A stretch of 64,000 nt of DNA from Thiomicrorhabdus sp. Milos-T2 (GCF_000702325.1 NZ_KL370891.1:1566771-1630770); one strand, 5' to 3'; shown: positions 16,600 through 26,743, counted from the first letter of the stretch. Notes: generated by a model from the letters alone, not told the origin. Numbers and translations are program-made.

Positions 16600-19401
16600 T
16601 TACGCAATTAAATAGCCGTTAAGTTCTTGTATTATGGTATTCAGTTCTTTACCAAAGAGCTTTCTAGCTTTGATTAGGCCACCATCTTGATTAAAGGGTG
16701 TGTATTCAAAGTCTTCTAATGTCATTTCGGCATTGTGGGCAATTTGTTCTTTGATTTTAGTGAGCCAGTTAAGTTGTTCGTCCGTAAAGTTTGCGCCTGC
16801 ATTAGCCGTTTGAGTTAACCAGGCCTGGTAATTTTGATTAACCGTTATTTCAAAGGGTTCGAGTTGGTTTTTTTGTTGGGTGGCGTAGCGAATCAGGCTG
16901 ACTAAATTGGTCAGTAACTCTTTGGCGGGTACACCTTTCACTTTGTCTTTTTGCAGTTGCTCATAGGCCTTCCAGACTTCGAGTGGCGCGATATTATACG
17001 GTGGTTGTTTGATTTCGTCGGTGAGTTGTTCAATTAAATCGTAACTCAGATGGCGCTGTTGGTAGGGCTTTTGGTATATCAGCGTAATGGCGTCAAGCTC
17101 GTCTTGATGGTCTTTTATAAATTGTTGCCAGTTGGAGATGAGCTGTTCGGCTTTTTCACTGTCATAACCTGTGCCTTCAACCAAAATATCGGCAGAATCG
17201 TCAATTAATTGTTCGGTGTCTTTTCTAAGCTCTTCAATCAGTTCGCGCAGATCTGGATTGTGGAAAGGTTTAACCAAATCATTGGCTTGGGGTTGAAAAC
17301 TTTGTTGTATATCTTGATCGGTAATGTCGTCTTCAATTTTGCCCGTTTTGATACAGGCCTGTTGAATTAATATGTCTTCATTGGTGGCGTGAATCAATTC
17401 ACCGGCTAATAGAGCTAGAGGCTTGCCAGCCATTTTGCTGATTTGGGCACGTTGTTTGTCAGAGAGTTTTAAATCTAAGCGAATCAGACGATTCCCCAAA
17501 GAACGCAAGCTGTCAGAGTGACGTTCCCCACGGGCGATTTGTTCCATGAGTTTAAAGGTGGAAACGGAGGGTTTGGTTTCTAGGGATTTGGATTCGGTTT
17601 TGTCGGTTTCGGTGACTCCGACGGCATCCACCAGTACAAAACGGGTTTTGGCAATGGCATCGGGCGTGACTTTTTGTAGGCTGTCGGCATCAATCACGCG
17701 GGTACCACGGCCTTTCATCTGTTCGTAATAGGCTTGGCTTTTGACATCACGCATAAACAAGACACATTCCAGCGGTTTAATGTCGGTACCGGTGGCAATC
17801 ATATCAACGGTAATGGCGATTCTAAAACGGGGGCTGGTACGGAATTCGGCAATGGTTTCATCGGCGACTTTTTTACCGACTTTATAGGTGACTTTTTTGC
17901 AGAACTCATTGCCTTGGTTAAAGACTTCGCGCACCGCATCCATAATACGGTCGGCATGGTCATCGTCTTTGGCAAAGATCAAGGTTTTGGGAATCCATTC
18001 CATATGCCTCTCCAAGCCTTCGCCTTGCCAGTTTCTTTCTGGAAAACATTCTGGCAAACAGCGGTCTTTAAAGCCTTGAATAATGGTTTTGACTTGGTTG
18101 GGCGCAATCACACTGCGGTCAATTTGGGTGGCTTGGTAAGTTTCTTCTTCATCCAGCGTTTGCAGGCGTTTGGCTTTGGTGAGTTTGTCACGCATTTGCA
18201 CGGTGGTGCCGGCGTCTAACGTATTGCCCTCTTCGGAAAGCTCGGTTTTGATGCGGTAGATGTCATAACCGACATTGACCTTATCGACAATGGCGTCTTC
18301 ATGAGTGTATTCCGACACGAGGTTTTGCCCAAAGAATCCAATGGTTTTTTTGGTGGGCGTGGCGGTTAGGCCAATGAGAAAGGCATCAAAATAGTCCAGC
18401 ACTTGGCGCCATAGGTTGTAGATAGAGCGGTGACATTCGTCAATAATGATTAGGTCAAACTGTTCAATGGGAATGGCGGAATTGTATTGAACCTCTTTGG
18501 CTTTTTGATTGGGGTTGGTATCAATTTCATAACCTGAATGCTCTTCGGTTTCATCATCCAATTCATTGCCACTAAGTTGTGAGTAAAGACGTTGAATGGT
18601 AGAGATGGTGACTTTGATGTCATCGCCAATACCAGCGGTACCCAGTTGGTTGACGTTATACAGGCTGGTGAATTTACGGCCGTCATTGGGTACGGTGTAG
18701 TTTTGAAATTCTTTTAGAGCTTGGCGTCCAAGATTACCGCGATCCACTAAAAACAGCACACTTTTGGCTTTGGCGTATTTTGCCAAACGATACACTTCCG
18801 TAACAGCGGTAAAGGTTTTACCCGCACCCGTGGCCATTTGCAGTAAGGCACGAGGTTTGGCTTGTTTTAAACTATGCTCTATGCCATTAATGGCATCAAT
18901 TTGACATGCACGCAATCCTGAAATATCCAGGCCTGGTAGGGTTTGTAAACGTGCTCTTAAAGTATCTGGCTCTTGCAACCATTGAAGTAGCGTTTTGGGC
19001 TGGTGAAAGTGAAACACTTCTCGAGAGCGCGGCATGGGATCGCGTTCATCACGAAAACGAATCTCGTGATTAGTAGCTTCATAGAGAAATGGTAGTGGCT
19101 CACCCTCTTCTGCCCAGCGTTGAATGAATTTGGTATTAGAAGTGGCATAACGCCCAGATTGCTCAGCAACGCCGCCTAATGATGTGCCTTCACGCTTAGC
19201 TTCGATAATGCCGCAGGCTTTGCCATCAATAAAGAGCATGTAGTCCGCAGGCCCAGTGTCAGTATCCATTTCTCTAACCGCTATGCCTAAGCCAGCGTAT
19301 AGATTCAGCTTAACTTTGTCTTGAATTAGCCAACCAGCCTGCTCTAATTTTTGATCAATCTCCTGACGAGATTGGCTTTCATTCTGGGTAAGCACATTCA
19401 T
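16600..19401 (-). CDS. hsdR: Type I restriction-modification system, restriction/translocase subunit HsdR
   Basis: 933 aa from the ATG at 19401; an in-frame GTG at 19425 would add eight residues, and neither has a strong ribosome-binding site. The N-terminal PD-(D/E)xK nuclease shows ADYMLFIDGK...IIEAKREG (about residues 55-70). The SF2 translocase has Walker A ATGAGKTF (about residue 190), DECHRS (about 320), GLTATPTK and the late helicase motif QMKGRGTRV. The C-terminal region is helical and probably binds HsdM. ATP-driven translocation and cutting away from the HsdS site is the known family activity. It is the first gene of the island in transcription order and adjoins the tRNA-fMet end. 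Confidence 0.95.
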   Translation of the reverse strand: MNVLTQNESQSRQEIDQKLEQAGWLIQDKVKLNLYAGLGIAVREMDTDTGPADYMLFIDGKACGIIEAKREGTSLGGVAEQSGRYATSNTKFIQRWAEEGEPLPFLYEATNHEIRFRDERDPMPRSREVFHFHQPKTLLQWLQEPDTLRARLQTLPGLDISGLRACQIDAINGIEHSLKQAKPRALLQMATGAGKTFTAVTEVYRLAKYAKAKSVLFLVDRGNLGRQALKEFQNYTVPNDGRKFTSLYNVNQLGTAGIGDDIKVTISTIQRLYSQLSGNELDDETEEHSGYEIDTNPNQKAKEVQYNSAIPIEQFDLIIIDECHRSIYNLWRQVLDYFDAFLIGLTATPTKKTIGFFGQNLVSEYTHEDAIVDKVNVGYDIYRIKTELSEEGNTLDAGTTVQMRDKLTKAKRLQTLDEEETYQATQIDRSVIAPNQVKTIIQGFKDRCLPECFPERNWQGEGLERHMEWIPKTLIFAKDDDHADRIMDAVREVFNQGNEFCKKVTYKVGKKVADETIAEFRTSPRFRIAITVDMIATGTDIKPLECVLFMRDVKSQAYYEQMKGRGTRVIDADSLQKVTPDAIAKTRFVLVDAVGVTETDKTESKSLETKPSVSTFKLMEQIARGERHSDSLRSLGNRLIRLDLKLSDKQRAQISKMAGKPLALLAGELIHATNEDILIQQACIKTGKIEDDITDQDIQQSFQPQANDLVKPFHNPDLRELIEELRKDTEQLIDDSADILVEGTGYDSEKAEQLISNWQQFIKDHQDELDAITLIYQKPYQQRHLSYDLIEQLTDEIKQPPYNIAPLEVWKAYEQLQKDKVKGVPAKELLTNLVSLIRYATQQKNQLEPFEITVNQNYQAWLTQTANAGANFTDEQLNWLTKIKEQIAHNAEMTLEDFEYTPFNQDGGLIKARKLFGKELNTIIQELNGYLIA
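16818..16829. repeat. Iterated palindrome ACCAGGCCTGGT (in hsdR)
   Basis: Exact copy inside coding sequence, read as part of NYQAWL. Confidence 0.95.
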
Positions 19402-19642
19402 CAATAACAATAAACCTGTAAACACTCACTAAAATCAATTTATTGAGTATACAAACTTTTTACATTAATAAGTAAAAAATACCATTAAAACACCATTAAA
19501 ACATCCAATATAATCATTACTGCTGTTTTTGATTGAACCATATTACTTTTTCTTTTTTAGATAAGTCATAAATCCATAGCTTGAGACACGATTGATTTTG
19601 GCTAGAAATAAATGTAATACATTACATACTAATTAACGACGT

Positions 19643-19659
19643 TCGGGCTCATAACCCGA
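19643..19659 (+). repeat. Orphan tRNA-fMet anticodon-arm fragment, inverted orientation
   Basis: TCGGGCTCATAACCCGA on the plus strand is identical to the anticodon stem-loop of the tRNA-fMet encoded on the minus strand 86 bp away. Flanking bases do not form a tRNA. It is a remnant or part of an attachment region. Confidence 0.75.
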
Positions 19660-19678
19660 TGGATGAGTACTATATTTT

Positions 19679-19728
19679 AGGTATAAAAAAACCAGACATC
19701 TCATAAGAGAATATCTGGTTTTAGAATG

Positions 19729-19739
<11 letters not shown>
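19679..19739. repeat. Right 61-bp direct repeat (att-like), overlapping tRNA-fMet
   Basis: Perfect match to 9217-9277. It covers the 3' terminal 11 nt of tRNA-fMet and the terminator that follows it. With the left copy it brackets the 10.4-kb defence island. Confidence 0.88.
19687..19722 (-). terminator. Terminator of tRNA-fMet
   Basis: On the minus strand CCAGATATTCTC, loop TTAT and GAGATGTCTGG form a stem with one mismatch and one bulge, followed by seven T. Duplicated at the left end of the island. Confidence 0.85.
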
Positions 19740-19805
<66 letters not shown>

Positions 19806-19849
19806 ACAATTTTTAATTCGTAACGTTTCCGTTTCGATGGGGCGTATTA

Positions 19850-19880
19850 TAGGGGGTTACAGAAATATTACAACCCCCTA
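19850..19880 (-). terminator. Hairpin after the nuo operon/DUF2818 gene
   Basis: TAGGGGGTT (19850-19858) pairs with AACCCCCTA (19872-19880), loop 13 nt, between the DUF2818 stop codon and tRNA-fMet. There is no strong T-run, so it is either a weak terminator or an RNA-processing/stabilising hairpin. Confidence 0.5.
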
Positions 19881-19901
19881 ATATGCTTTATTTCAGTTTA
19901 T

Positions 19902-20222
19902 TTATACTTTGTTACTTTTGATGAATTGTTTGAGGTTGTAGCGATAAATAAAACCAGGAAAAGCAAAGATAATAAACATAAATAATGTGATGGTATAAAA
20001 CTCCCAACCCTGCTCTGCGACGTGTCCCATCGTCTTATTTTCTAGAGCATAGGCAAAAAAACCGGTAACAATAAAATATAAGAACCATTCCGCTAAATTT
20101 ATCCAAATAGATTTCTCTGGGACTTTCAAAAAGATAAAGAGTCTATTTGATAGTATAAATGGAATATTTGACAGAATAATTGCGGTGACTAATAGTAACC
20201 ATACAGCTTGTGATGAATCCAT
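19902..20222 (-). CDS. DUF2818 family membrane protein
   Basis: 106 aa with three predicted membrane helices (about residues 5-25, 43-62 and 75-95). This small family is typically encoded directly after nuoN, as here (62 bp after the nuoN stop codon). SNIPFILSNRLFIF and KSIWINLAEWFLYF are the recognisable parts. Function is unknown; the conserved position suggests a link to complex I, but that is inference from location only. Confidence 0.85.
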   Translation of the reverse strand: MDSSQAVWLLLVTAIILSNIPFILSNRLFIFLKVPEKSIWINLAEWFLYFIVTGFFAYALENKTMGHVAEQGWEFYTITLFMFIIFAFPGFIYRYNLKQFIKSNKV

Positions 20223-20284
20223 GATATCTCCTAAACGTAAAAAGTCCGCGTATTCACGGGCTTTTTTATAAACAAGTCTTTGAG

Positions 20285-21730
20285 TTATATTGCCTTTAAG
20301 CTTTCATAACACAAATCAATTAACGAACTGGGCACTAAACCTAATATTAGTAAAGATAAAGCGAAGAAGCTGACAGCCCAATTTGCACCTGAACTGGTAG
20401 TTTCAATACGTGATTCATTTTCAGGTTTATCAAAATACATTGCTTTAACCACTTTCAAGTAATAGAAGGCACTGATTACCGCCATAATAACAGCAATAAC
20501 AGCAATCCAAGTAAAGCCTGCTTTAATCACTTCTTCTATAACAATAATTTTTGCCCAGAAGCCAATGAATGGTGGGATACCTGCCATTGAGAAAAGCACT
20601 ATTAACATCATAAATGCTAACCATGGATTACGCGCATTCAAACCTATAAAATCAGATATTTTATCAAATTCGTTTCCTGTTTTAGAAAGTGCGACAATCA
20701 TACCAAAACCGGCAACACCCGTAATTGCGTATACAATTACATAAAACATAGCTGCGGAATAACCTTCAGGATTCGCTGCAATAACACCTAATAATATGAA
20801 ACCTACATGCCCTATACCCGAATAAGCCAACATACGTTTTAAGTTGTCTTGAACAATTGCGACAAGCGATCCAACTACCATCGATAAGATTGAAATCATA
20901 ATAATAAGTGATTGCCAATCTTCTACCAGGCCTGGTAGAGCTTCTTCGAGTAGGCGGTATAGCATAGCAAATGCTGCTATTTTAGGCGCGGTTCCTAAAT
21001 AAAGTGTAACTGAAGATGGTGCGCCTTGATAAACATCAGGCATCCACATATGAAAAGGAACGGCTCCAAGCTTGAAAGCTAAACCAATAACAACAAAAAC
21101 AACACCAAATGAAAGTACGACCCTATCAACGTTACCTGATGCAATGATCTGCGCCATTTCTGGGAAAGTAATTGATCCCGTTGCACCGTAAATCATAGAA
21201 AAACCATAAAGTAACATACCCGTTGCAAGCGCACCCAATACAAAGTATTTCATGGCGGCTTCTAAGCCTTGGCTAAAGTCTTTTCTTAGAGCAATCATTG
21301 CATACATGGCAAGTGACATAATTTCCAATCCAATATACATGGTAATCATGTTATTCGCAGAAATCATGACGAACATACCCAGTACACCAAAGAGTCCTAG
21401 GATAAAAAATTCACCCGTATAGAACTTGTGTTGTAAAAGATATTCGCGTGAGAATAAGAAAATACCCAAACTGACAACAATGGTAAATAACTTAAGAATA
21501 TCAGCAAAGCTATCACGAACAAAACTGCCATCAAAAGTAATCACTTGAGTAGTGGTGAAGCTACTTAAAATTAAATAGCCAACAACAACAAGTGTAATTT
21601 GAGTTGCATAATAAGTTGCAAATTGGAAACGCTTTGACCAAAAAGTATCTGCGACCAAAATAAAGGAAATAAGTCCTAAAAGCACCATTTCAGGGATAGC
21701 TGGTGCAAATGATGGAATAACAAAATTCAT
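20285..21730 (-). CDS. nuoN: NADH-quinone oxidoreductase subunit N
   Basis: 481 aa. Antiporter-like proton-channel subunit of complex I with about 14 membrane helices. Conserved landmarks are MYIGLEIMSLAMYAMIAL (glutamate on TM5), FKLGAVPFHMWMPDVYQGAP (lysine on TM7), KRMLAYSGIGHVGFILLG and the GIPPFIGFWAK discontinuous helix. Last of the fourteen nuo genes, 23 bp after nuoM. One iterated palindrome lies inside it, where it encodes LPGL. Confidence 0.96.
   Translation of the reverse strand: MNFVIPSFAPAIPEMVLLGLISFILVADTFWSKRFQFATYYATQITLVVVGYLILSSFTTTQVITFDGSFVRDSFADILKLFTIVVSLGIFLFSREYLLQHKFYTGEFFILGLFGVLGMFVMISANNMITMYIGLEIMSLAMYAMIALRKDFSQGLEAAMKYFVLGALATGMLLYGFSMIYGATGSITFPEMAQIIASGNVDRVVLSFGVVFVVIGLAFKLGAVPFHMWMPDVYQGAPSSVTLYLGTAPKIAAFAMLYRLLEEALPGLVEDWQSLIIMISILSMVVGSLVAIVQDNLKRMLAYSGIGHVGFILLGVIAANPEGYSAAMFYVIVYAITGVAGFGMIVALSKTGNEFDKISDFIGLNARNPWLAFMMLIVLFSMAGIPPFIGFWAKIIVIEEVIKAGFTWIAVIAVIMAVISAFYYLKVVKAMYFDKPENESRIETTSSGANWAVSFFALSLLILGLVPSSLIDLCYESLKAI
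20925..20936. repeat. Iterated palindrome ACCAGGCCTGGT (in nuoN)
   Basis: Exact copy within codons for LPGL, extended to CTACCAGGCCTGGTAG. Confidence 0.95.
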
Positions 21731-21753
21731 ATTAATAATTCACCTATATCCGT

Positions 21754-23268
21754 TTACAGTTTTGATGTTGTGGCTTGAACCAACAGGTTAGCGACAGAAG
21801 TGTGCATCACTTCCATTATTGGAGCAGGATAAACACCCAAACCAACCACGGCTACTGCTAGGATTGCCATAATGGCAAACTCACGTTTGTTTAAATCAGT
21901 CAATTGTTCAACATTTTCATTGGTGATAGGGCCAAAATAGACTCGTTTAACCATCCATAATGTATAAGCTGCACCAATCACTAGTGTTAATGCTGCAAGC
22001 GTACCAAACCATAGGTTTGCTTTGAATGAACTGATAATAACCATAAATTCACCAACGAAACCAGAAGTACCAGGCAACCCGACATTAGCCATAGAGAAAA
22101 GCACTGCGAAAAAGACAAACCATGGCATTTTATTGACTACACCACTGTAAGCTGAAATCTCACGAGTATGCATACGATCATAAAGTACACCAATAGCTAG
22201 GAACATTGCCCCTGAGATGAATCCGTGAGAAATCATCTGAACCATTGCCCCTTCCATACCAACTTGAGCTCCTTGAAGAGAACCGGTTTTTTCAAGAATA
22301 TCGTATAGCACGAACATACCTAAGGTAACAAATCCCATGTGAGAAATTGAGGAGTAAGCGACTAATTTCTTCATATCACTTTGCACCATGGCAACAATAC
22401 CAATGTAAACAATGGCAATTAGCGATAGACCAATTACTAACCAATCTAGCGTCATAGAGGCATCTGGCGTAATGGGTAGACTAAAACGAACAAAACCATA
22501 ACCACCCATCTTAAGCATAATGGCTGCTAGAACAACTGAACCTGCCGTTGGCGCTTCTACGTGAGCATCAGGTAACCATGTATGTACTGGAAACATTGGA
22601 ATCTTTACTGCAAATGCAATTAAGAACGCCAAGAATATTAAGATTTGTACTGTCATCCCTAATTGCATTGCTTGGAAGTCTAAGATTGCAAAACTTCCGG
22701 ATTGGTAATACATATAGATGAATGAAATCAACATGAATACCGAACCAAAGAAGGTGTACAGGAAAAATTTCATAGTGGCGTATACACGACGTGGACCACC
22801 CCATTTACCAATAACAATAAACATTGGAATCAGTAACGCTTCCCAAAAGATATAGAACAGAATAGAGTCAAGTGCCACAAAGACACCAACCATAATACCA
22901 CCCATAATTAAGAAAGCACCCATGTACTGCTCGACGCGCTCTTTAATTACATCCCATGCCGAAGCAATAACTAGTACCTGGGTAAATGTTGTTAATAATA
23001 CCAATGGCATTGAAAGACCATCTACCGCCAAATGGTAGTAAATGTTAAACATAGGTATCCAAACAACTTTTTCTTCAAATTGCATGGCCGATGTTGTGGT
23101 GTCAAAATCAGTCCACAATGGTATTGAAAGAATAAACGTGACCACCGCGACCGCGAGTGATAACCATTTTGCTACTGCATCGTTATTACGACCAGCAAAT
23201 AAAACCAGTAAACCACCAATAATTGGTAGCCATACCAGCGTGCTCAAAATAGGATAGCTTGAAAGCAT
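21754..23268 (-). CDS. nuoM: NADH-quinone oxidoreductase subunit M
   Basis: 504 aa. Proton-pumping antiporter-like subunit with about 14 helices. The TM5 glutamate is E143 in FYIFWEALLIPMF, the TM7 lysine is in FAVKIPMFPVHTWLPDAH, and the second channel has KKLVAYSSISHMGFV. These are the charged residues of the central hydrophilic axis, and all are intact. It lies 31 bp after nuoL in the usual order L-M-N. Confidence 0.96.
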   Translation of the reverse strand: MLSSYPILSTLVWLPIIGGLLVLFAGRNNDAVAKWLSLAVAVVTFILSIPLWTDFDTTTSAMQFEEKVVWIPMFNIYYHLAVDGLSMPLVLLTTFTQVLVIASAWDVIKERVEQYMGAFLIMGGIMVGVFVALDSILFYIFWEALLIPMFIVIGKWGGPRRVYATMKFFLYTFFGSVFMLISFIYMYYQSGSFAILDFQAMQLGMTVQILIFLAFLIAFAVKIPMFPVHTWLPDAHVEAPTAGSVVLAAIMLKMGGYGFVRFSLPITPDASMTLDWLVIGLSLIAIVYIGIVAMVQSDMKKLVAYSSISHMGFVTLGMFVLYDILEKTGSLQGAQVGMEGAMVQMISHGFISGAMFLAIGVLYDRMHTREISAYSGVVNKMPWFVFFAVLFSMANVGLPGTSGFVGEFMVIISSFKANLWFGTLAALTLVIGAAYTLWMVKRVYFGPITNENVEQLTDLNKREFAIMAILAVAVVGLGVYPAPIMEVMHTSVANLLVQATTSKL

Positions 23269-23299
23269 GTATTCTAATCCCTTCTCTTATTCTTCTTAA

Positions 23300-25279
23300 T
23301 TACCACAGAGTCCAAACTAGCATGGCTAGCAGACCAAAAATCATCACGAACGCGTAGTGATACATTAAACCTGTTTGGGACTGGCGCAAAGCAGCCGCCG
23401 AGTTAGCAACCGCCATAAAGGTATTAGTTACCATACCGATATCAATTAATTTAGAATCAACTGACTTAGTAAAGAAACGACCTAACTTCTGCCCACCTTC
23501 AACAAATACGATTTCATTTAAACGATCAAAACCATAAGCATTGTCTAGCACATAGTAACCTCTAGGGCACATTGACTTAAGCTTACCGGGAAGACTAGGC
23601 ATTTTGATATACATCAACCACGCTAAAAATACACCTGATAAGGCTAGCAATACAGGTAATGTCATAAAGGAATGAACAATCATGTTTACGACACCATGAT
23701 AATGATGTTCAAACAGAGATAACATCACATCATTTGCAGGCAAAATGAATAAAGAGTTACCAAAATATTCGCCACTAAACATACCCTCAATTAAAGGTAA
23801 CCCCATTACCGCTGCTGGAATAGCTAGTAGGACTAATGGAACGGTAACTACCCATGGTGACTCTTTGATATCATGCGTTTTAACGTATTCACTCTCTTCA
23901 CCATGGAACACAAGGAAGAACATACGGAAGCTATAAAAAGCAGTGATAAACACGCCCATCAATAGCAAGGTATAAGAGAAAGTTGCTCCAAAACGTTCTG
24001 AAGCGTCAACAGACATTAAGATACTATCTTTAGAAAAGAATCCTGAGAAGCCTGGGAAACCAATAAGTGCTAATGAACCAATTAACATAGCGGCATAGGT
24101 AATAGGCATATATTTACGCATACCACCCATTTGACGAATATCTTGAATGTGGTGCATCGCTATGATGACCGAACCCGCCGCCAAGAAAAGCAATGCCTTA
24201 AAGAAAGCATGAGTCAATACATGGAACATACCTGCAGCATAAGCTGAAGCTCCCATAGCAGCGGTCATATAACCCAACTGTGATAATGTTGAGTAAGCAA
24301 CAACACGTTTAATATCATTTTGAATTAAGCCTAGAAGCCCCATCATAAATGCGGTTAAAGCACCAATAACTAATACAAAACTTAAGGCCGCTTCGGAAAG
24401 CTCGAATGCAGGTGATAAGCGTGCCACCATAAAGATACCAGCCGTAACCATGGTTGCGGCATGGATCAATGCTGAAATAGGTGTAGGACCTTCCATTGAT
24501 TCTGGTAGCCATACATGTAACGGCATTTGAGCCGATTTACCCATAGCACCAATAAACAACAGAATAAGCATTAGCGTAATCATTGACCATTCAACACCAG
24601 GAAAGACTTCAATCATGACGTCTTTATTAGATGCAAGCTGAGCAAAAAATTCGTTGTAATCCATAGTATTGAAATAAACGAATACCAAGGCAATACCAAG
24701 AATGAAACCAAAGTCACCAACGCGGTTGACTAAAAAGGCTTTTAAATTAGCTTGAATTGCTGATTCACGTTTCATGTAAAAACCAATCAACAAATAAGAC
24801 ACTAAACCTACCGCTTCCCAACCAAAGAATAATTGTAAGAAGTTATTTGCCATAACCAATGAAAGCATTGAAAAGGTAAATAAAGAGATATAACTGAAGA
24901 AACGCTGATAGTAAGGGTTGTCATGTGCGTAATCTTCATCGTGATCCATATACCCAATGGTATAAATATGAACCATCAATGATACAAATGTAACCACTAA
25001 CATCATCGTAGCTGAAAGCTCGTCAATCATGAAACCAAGTTCGAACTTGACTCCATCACTGACTAACCAAGTATATAAGCTTGCGTTATAAGCTTCAGCG
25101 CCTTTTAAAACAAATTCAACAAATACGTAAGCGGCCAAAACCATTGAAATGGCAACACCAGTAATTGTTGAATAGTGCGCACCTTTGCGCCCAACTTGTC
25201 TACCAAATAGACCGGCTACTAATGAGCCGACCAGTGGTGCAAGAAGAATAACAATAAGAATCGTATGCAACATCAACAA
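23300..25279 (-). CDS. nuoL: NADH-quinone oxidoreductase subunit L
   Basis: 659 aa. Distal antiporter-like subunit of the complex I membrane arm, with the long C-terminal lateral helix present (last 120 residues). Visible motifs are QLFFGWEAVGLVSYLLIGFY, GAMGKSAQMPLHVWLPESM, SALIHAATMVTAGIFMVAR and IKRVVAYSTLSQLGYM. Length is normal (E. coli 613, others about 650). The stop codon of nuoK immediately precedes its start with no gap, so translation is probably coupled. Confidence 0.96.
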   Translation of the reverse strand: MLMLHTILIVILLAPLVGSLVAGLFGRQVGRKGAHYSTITGVAISMVLAAYVFVEFVLKGAEAYNASLYTWLVSDGVKFELGFMIDELSATMMLVVTFVSLMVHIYTIGYMDHDEDYAHDNPYYQRFFSYISLFTFSMLSLVMANNFLQLFFGWEAVGLVSYLLIGFYMKRESAIQANLKAFLVNRVGDFGFILGIALVFVYFNTMDYNEFFAQLASNKDVMIEVFPGVEWSMITLMLILLFIGAMGKSAQMPLHVWLPESMEGPTPISALIHAATMVTAGIFMVARLSPAFELSEAALSFVLVIGALTAFMMGLLGLIQNDIKRVVAYSTLSQLGYMTAAMGASAYAAGMFHVLTHAFFKALLFLAAGSVIIAMHHIQDIRQMGGMRKYMPITYAAMLIGSLALIGFPGFSGFFSKDSILMSVDASERFGATFSYTLLLMGVFITAFYSFRMFFLVFHGEESEYVKTHDIKESPWVVTVPLVLLAIPAAVMGLPLIEGMFSGEYFGNSLFILPANDVMLSLFEHHYHGVVNMIVHSFMTLPVLLALSGVFLAWLMYIKMPSLPGKLKSMCPRGYYVLDNAYGFDRLNEIVFVEGGQKLGRFFTKSVDSKLIDIGMVTNTFMAVANSAAALRQSQTGLMYHYAFVMIFGLLAMLVWTLW

Positions 25280-25585
25280 CTACCCCTTCAGTGATCCAAG
25301 ATCATCAACATTGATGCTCTTACGATTACGGAATACTAAAACAATTATAGCCAAACCAATTGCAGCTTCTGCAGCGGCAACGGTTAGGATAAAGAAAACA
25401 AAAATTTGTCCGGTAACATCATTTAGGTAGTGTGAGAATGCGACTAAATTAGTATTAACAGCTAACAGTAGTAATTCAATTGCCATAAGAAGAACAATCA
25501 CGTTCTTACGGTTCAAGAAGATACCCGCCATACTAATCATGAACAGTACAGCCCCAAAGATTAGATAATCTGATAATGCGATCAT
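25280..25585 (-). CDS. nuoK: NADH-quinone oxidoreductase subunit K
   Basis: 101 aa, three transmembrane helices. Small membrane-arm subunit with the two conserved buried glutamates, visible in [13 protein letters not shown] and [17 protein letters not shown]. Its start overlaps the nuoJ stop by 4 bp and its stop codon abuts the start of nuoL, as in many bacteria. Confidence 0.96.
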   Translation of the reverse strand: MIALSDYLIFGAVLFMISMAGIFLNRKNVIVLLMAIELLLLAVNTNLVAFSHYLNDVTGQIFVFFILTVAAAEAAIGLAIIVLVFRNRKSINVDDLGSLKG

Positions 25586-26223
25586 TTGTCATCCTCCTCT
25601 TTAGTAACAATATCTTTTTCTACCACTGCTTCCATCTTAACCATACGGAAACGATCAACAGCCAAAGTCTTATTTTGCTTATCAATATCTTGATAAAGGA
25701 CTTCTGTCGTTGAACGACGTCTAAGCGTTAATGCAATAGCAGCAACAATCCCTAATAAAAGAAGTACCGCAGCTAACACAAATGCATAAGCATGTTGGGT
25801 ATAGAGTGGGACAGCTAAAGCAACAGTATTACTATAATCAGCAGGTTGAATAACTGGGTTACCTGTCACCTCTAGTCCAAAATGTTCTGGCCCCAATACC
25901 ATATACATTAATGCAAATATTGCAATTGCGGCCATTGCACCTAATGGTAAGTACTTGGTAAACCCCTCCTTAAGTATCGCCATATTGATATCCAGCATCA
26001 TGACGACAAAAAGGAAAAGAACCATTACCGCTCCTACGTAAACCAAAATTAAAACCAAGCCTAAAAATTCAGCTTGAGCCATAATCCAAATACCCGCTGT
26101 CGAAATAAATGCAAGCACTAACCAAAGTGCGGCTTTCACGGGGTTTTTAACAGAAATCATCATCAGTCCAGCAACAGTTGCAATTGTCGCCAGCAGATAA
26201 AAGATGAATTGTTCAAATGTCAT
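25582..26223 (-). CDS. nuoJ: NADH-quinone oxidoreductase subunit J
   Basis: 213 aa. Five-helix membrane subunit whose TM3 carries the conserved tyrosine in [22 protein letters not shown], the site of the pi-bulge important for coupling. The charged C-terminal tail (about residues 165-213) is cytoplasmic. It lies 17 bp downstream of nuoI and overlaps nuoK by 4 bp. Confidence 0.95.
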   Translation of the reverse strand: MTFEQFIFYLLATIATVAGLMMISVKNPVKAALWLVLAFISTAGIWIMAQAEFLGLVLILVYVGAVMVLFLFVVMMLDINMAILKEGFTKYLPLGAMAAIAIFALMYMVLGPEHFGLEVTGNPVIQPADYSNTVALAVPLYTQHAYAFVLAAVLLLLGIVAAIALTLRRRSTTEVLYQDIDKQNKTLAVDRFRMVKMEAVVEKDIVTKEEDDK

Positions 26224-26240
26224 AGCAATCTCTCTTTCTA

Positions 26241-26732
26241 TTAACGATATTTTGCATCTACTGCTCGATCGGCAGCGATTTGCTCTTCATGTTTATCACC
26301 AAATGCCAAAAGGTCTTCTTTAGTACGAATATGGGGGCCACGCTCGTGGAACTCATATTCAAAAACACGGGTTTCAACTACCGCATCTACCGGACAAGCT
26401 TCTTCACAAAAACCGCAGTAAATGCACTTAAACATGTCGATATCGTATTGTGTCGTTCGACGAGTACCGTCATCACGCTCTTCTGATTCAATCGTGATTG
26501 CATTAGCAGGACAAACAGCCTCACATAACTTACAAGCAATACAACGCTCTTCCCCATTTTCATAACGACGTAACGCATGATGCCCTCTAAAACGAGGAGA
26601 GATAGGCGTTTTTTCTTCAGGATAACGAACCGTTATCTTTCTTTTAAAAAAGTATTTACCTGTAACTGATAGCCCTTTGAAAAGCTCAGTAAGACCCCAG
26701 GTTTTAATTTGATGTTTTATAAATTTACCCAT
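26241..26732 (-). CDS. nuoI: NADH-quinone oxidoreductase subunit I
   Basis: 163 aa from the ATG at 26732. This start is preferred over one 12 bp upstream because GGAGG sits just before it and the length matches the family. Ferredoxin-like subunit carrying clusters N6a and N6b: [12 protein letters not shown] and [12 protein letters not shown] are both intact. The N-terminal amphipathic region attaches it to the membrane arm next to NuoH. It follows nuoH directly. Confidence 0.96.
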   Translation of the reverse strand: MGKFIKHQIKTWGLTELFKGLSVTGKYFFKRKITVRYPEEKTPISPRFRGHHALRRYENGEERCIACKLCEAVCPANAITIESEERDDGTRRTTQYDIDMFKCIYCGFCEEACPVDAVVETRVFEYEFHERGPHIRTKEDLLAFGDKHEEQIAADRAVDAKYR

Positions 26733-26743
26733 GTCAGCCTCCA

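Noticed and set aside
17734..18219. A 161-residue open frame on the plus strand
   Set aside because: It is antisense to the conserved helicase part of hsdR, has low-complexity Gly/Asn-rich content and no ribosome-binding site. It is a shadow of hsdR codon bias.
9648..19401. Defence island as a prophage remnant
   Set aside because: No phage structural, lysis or replication gene is visible; only restriction, Abi and toxin-antitoxin genes.
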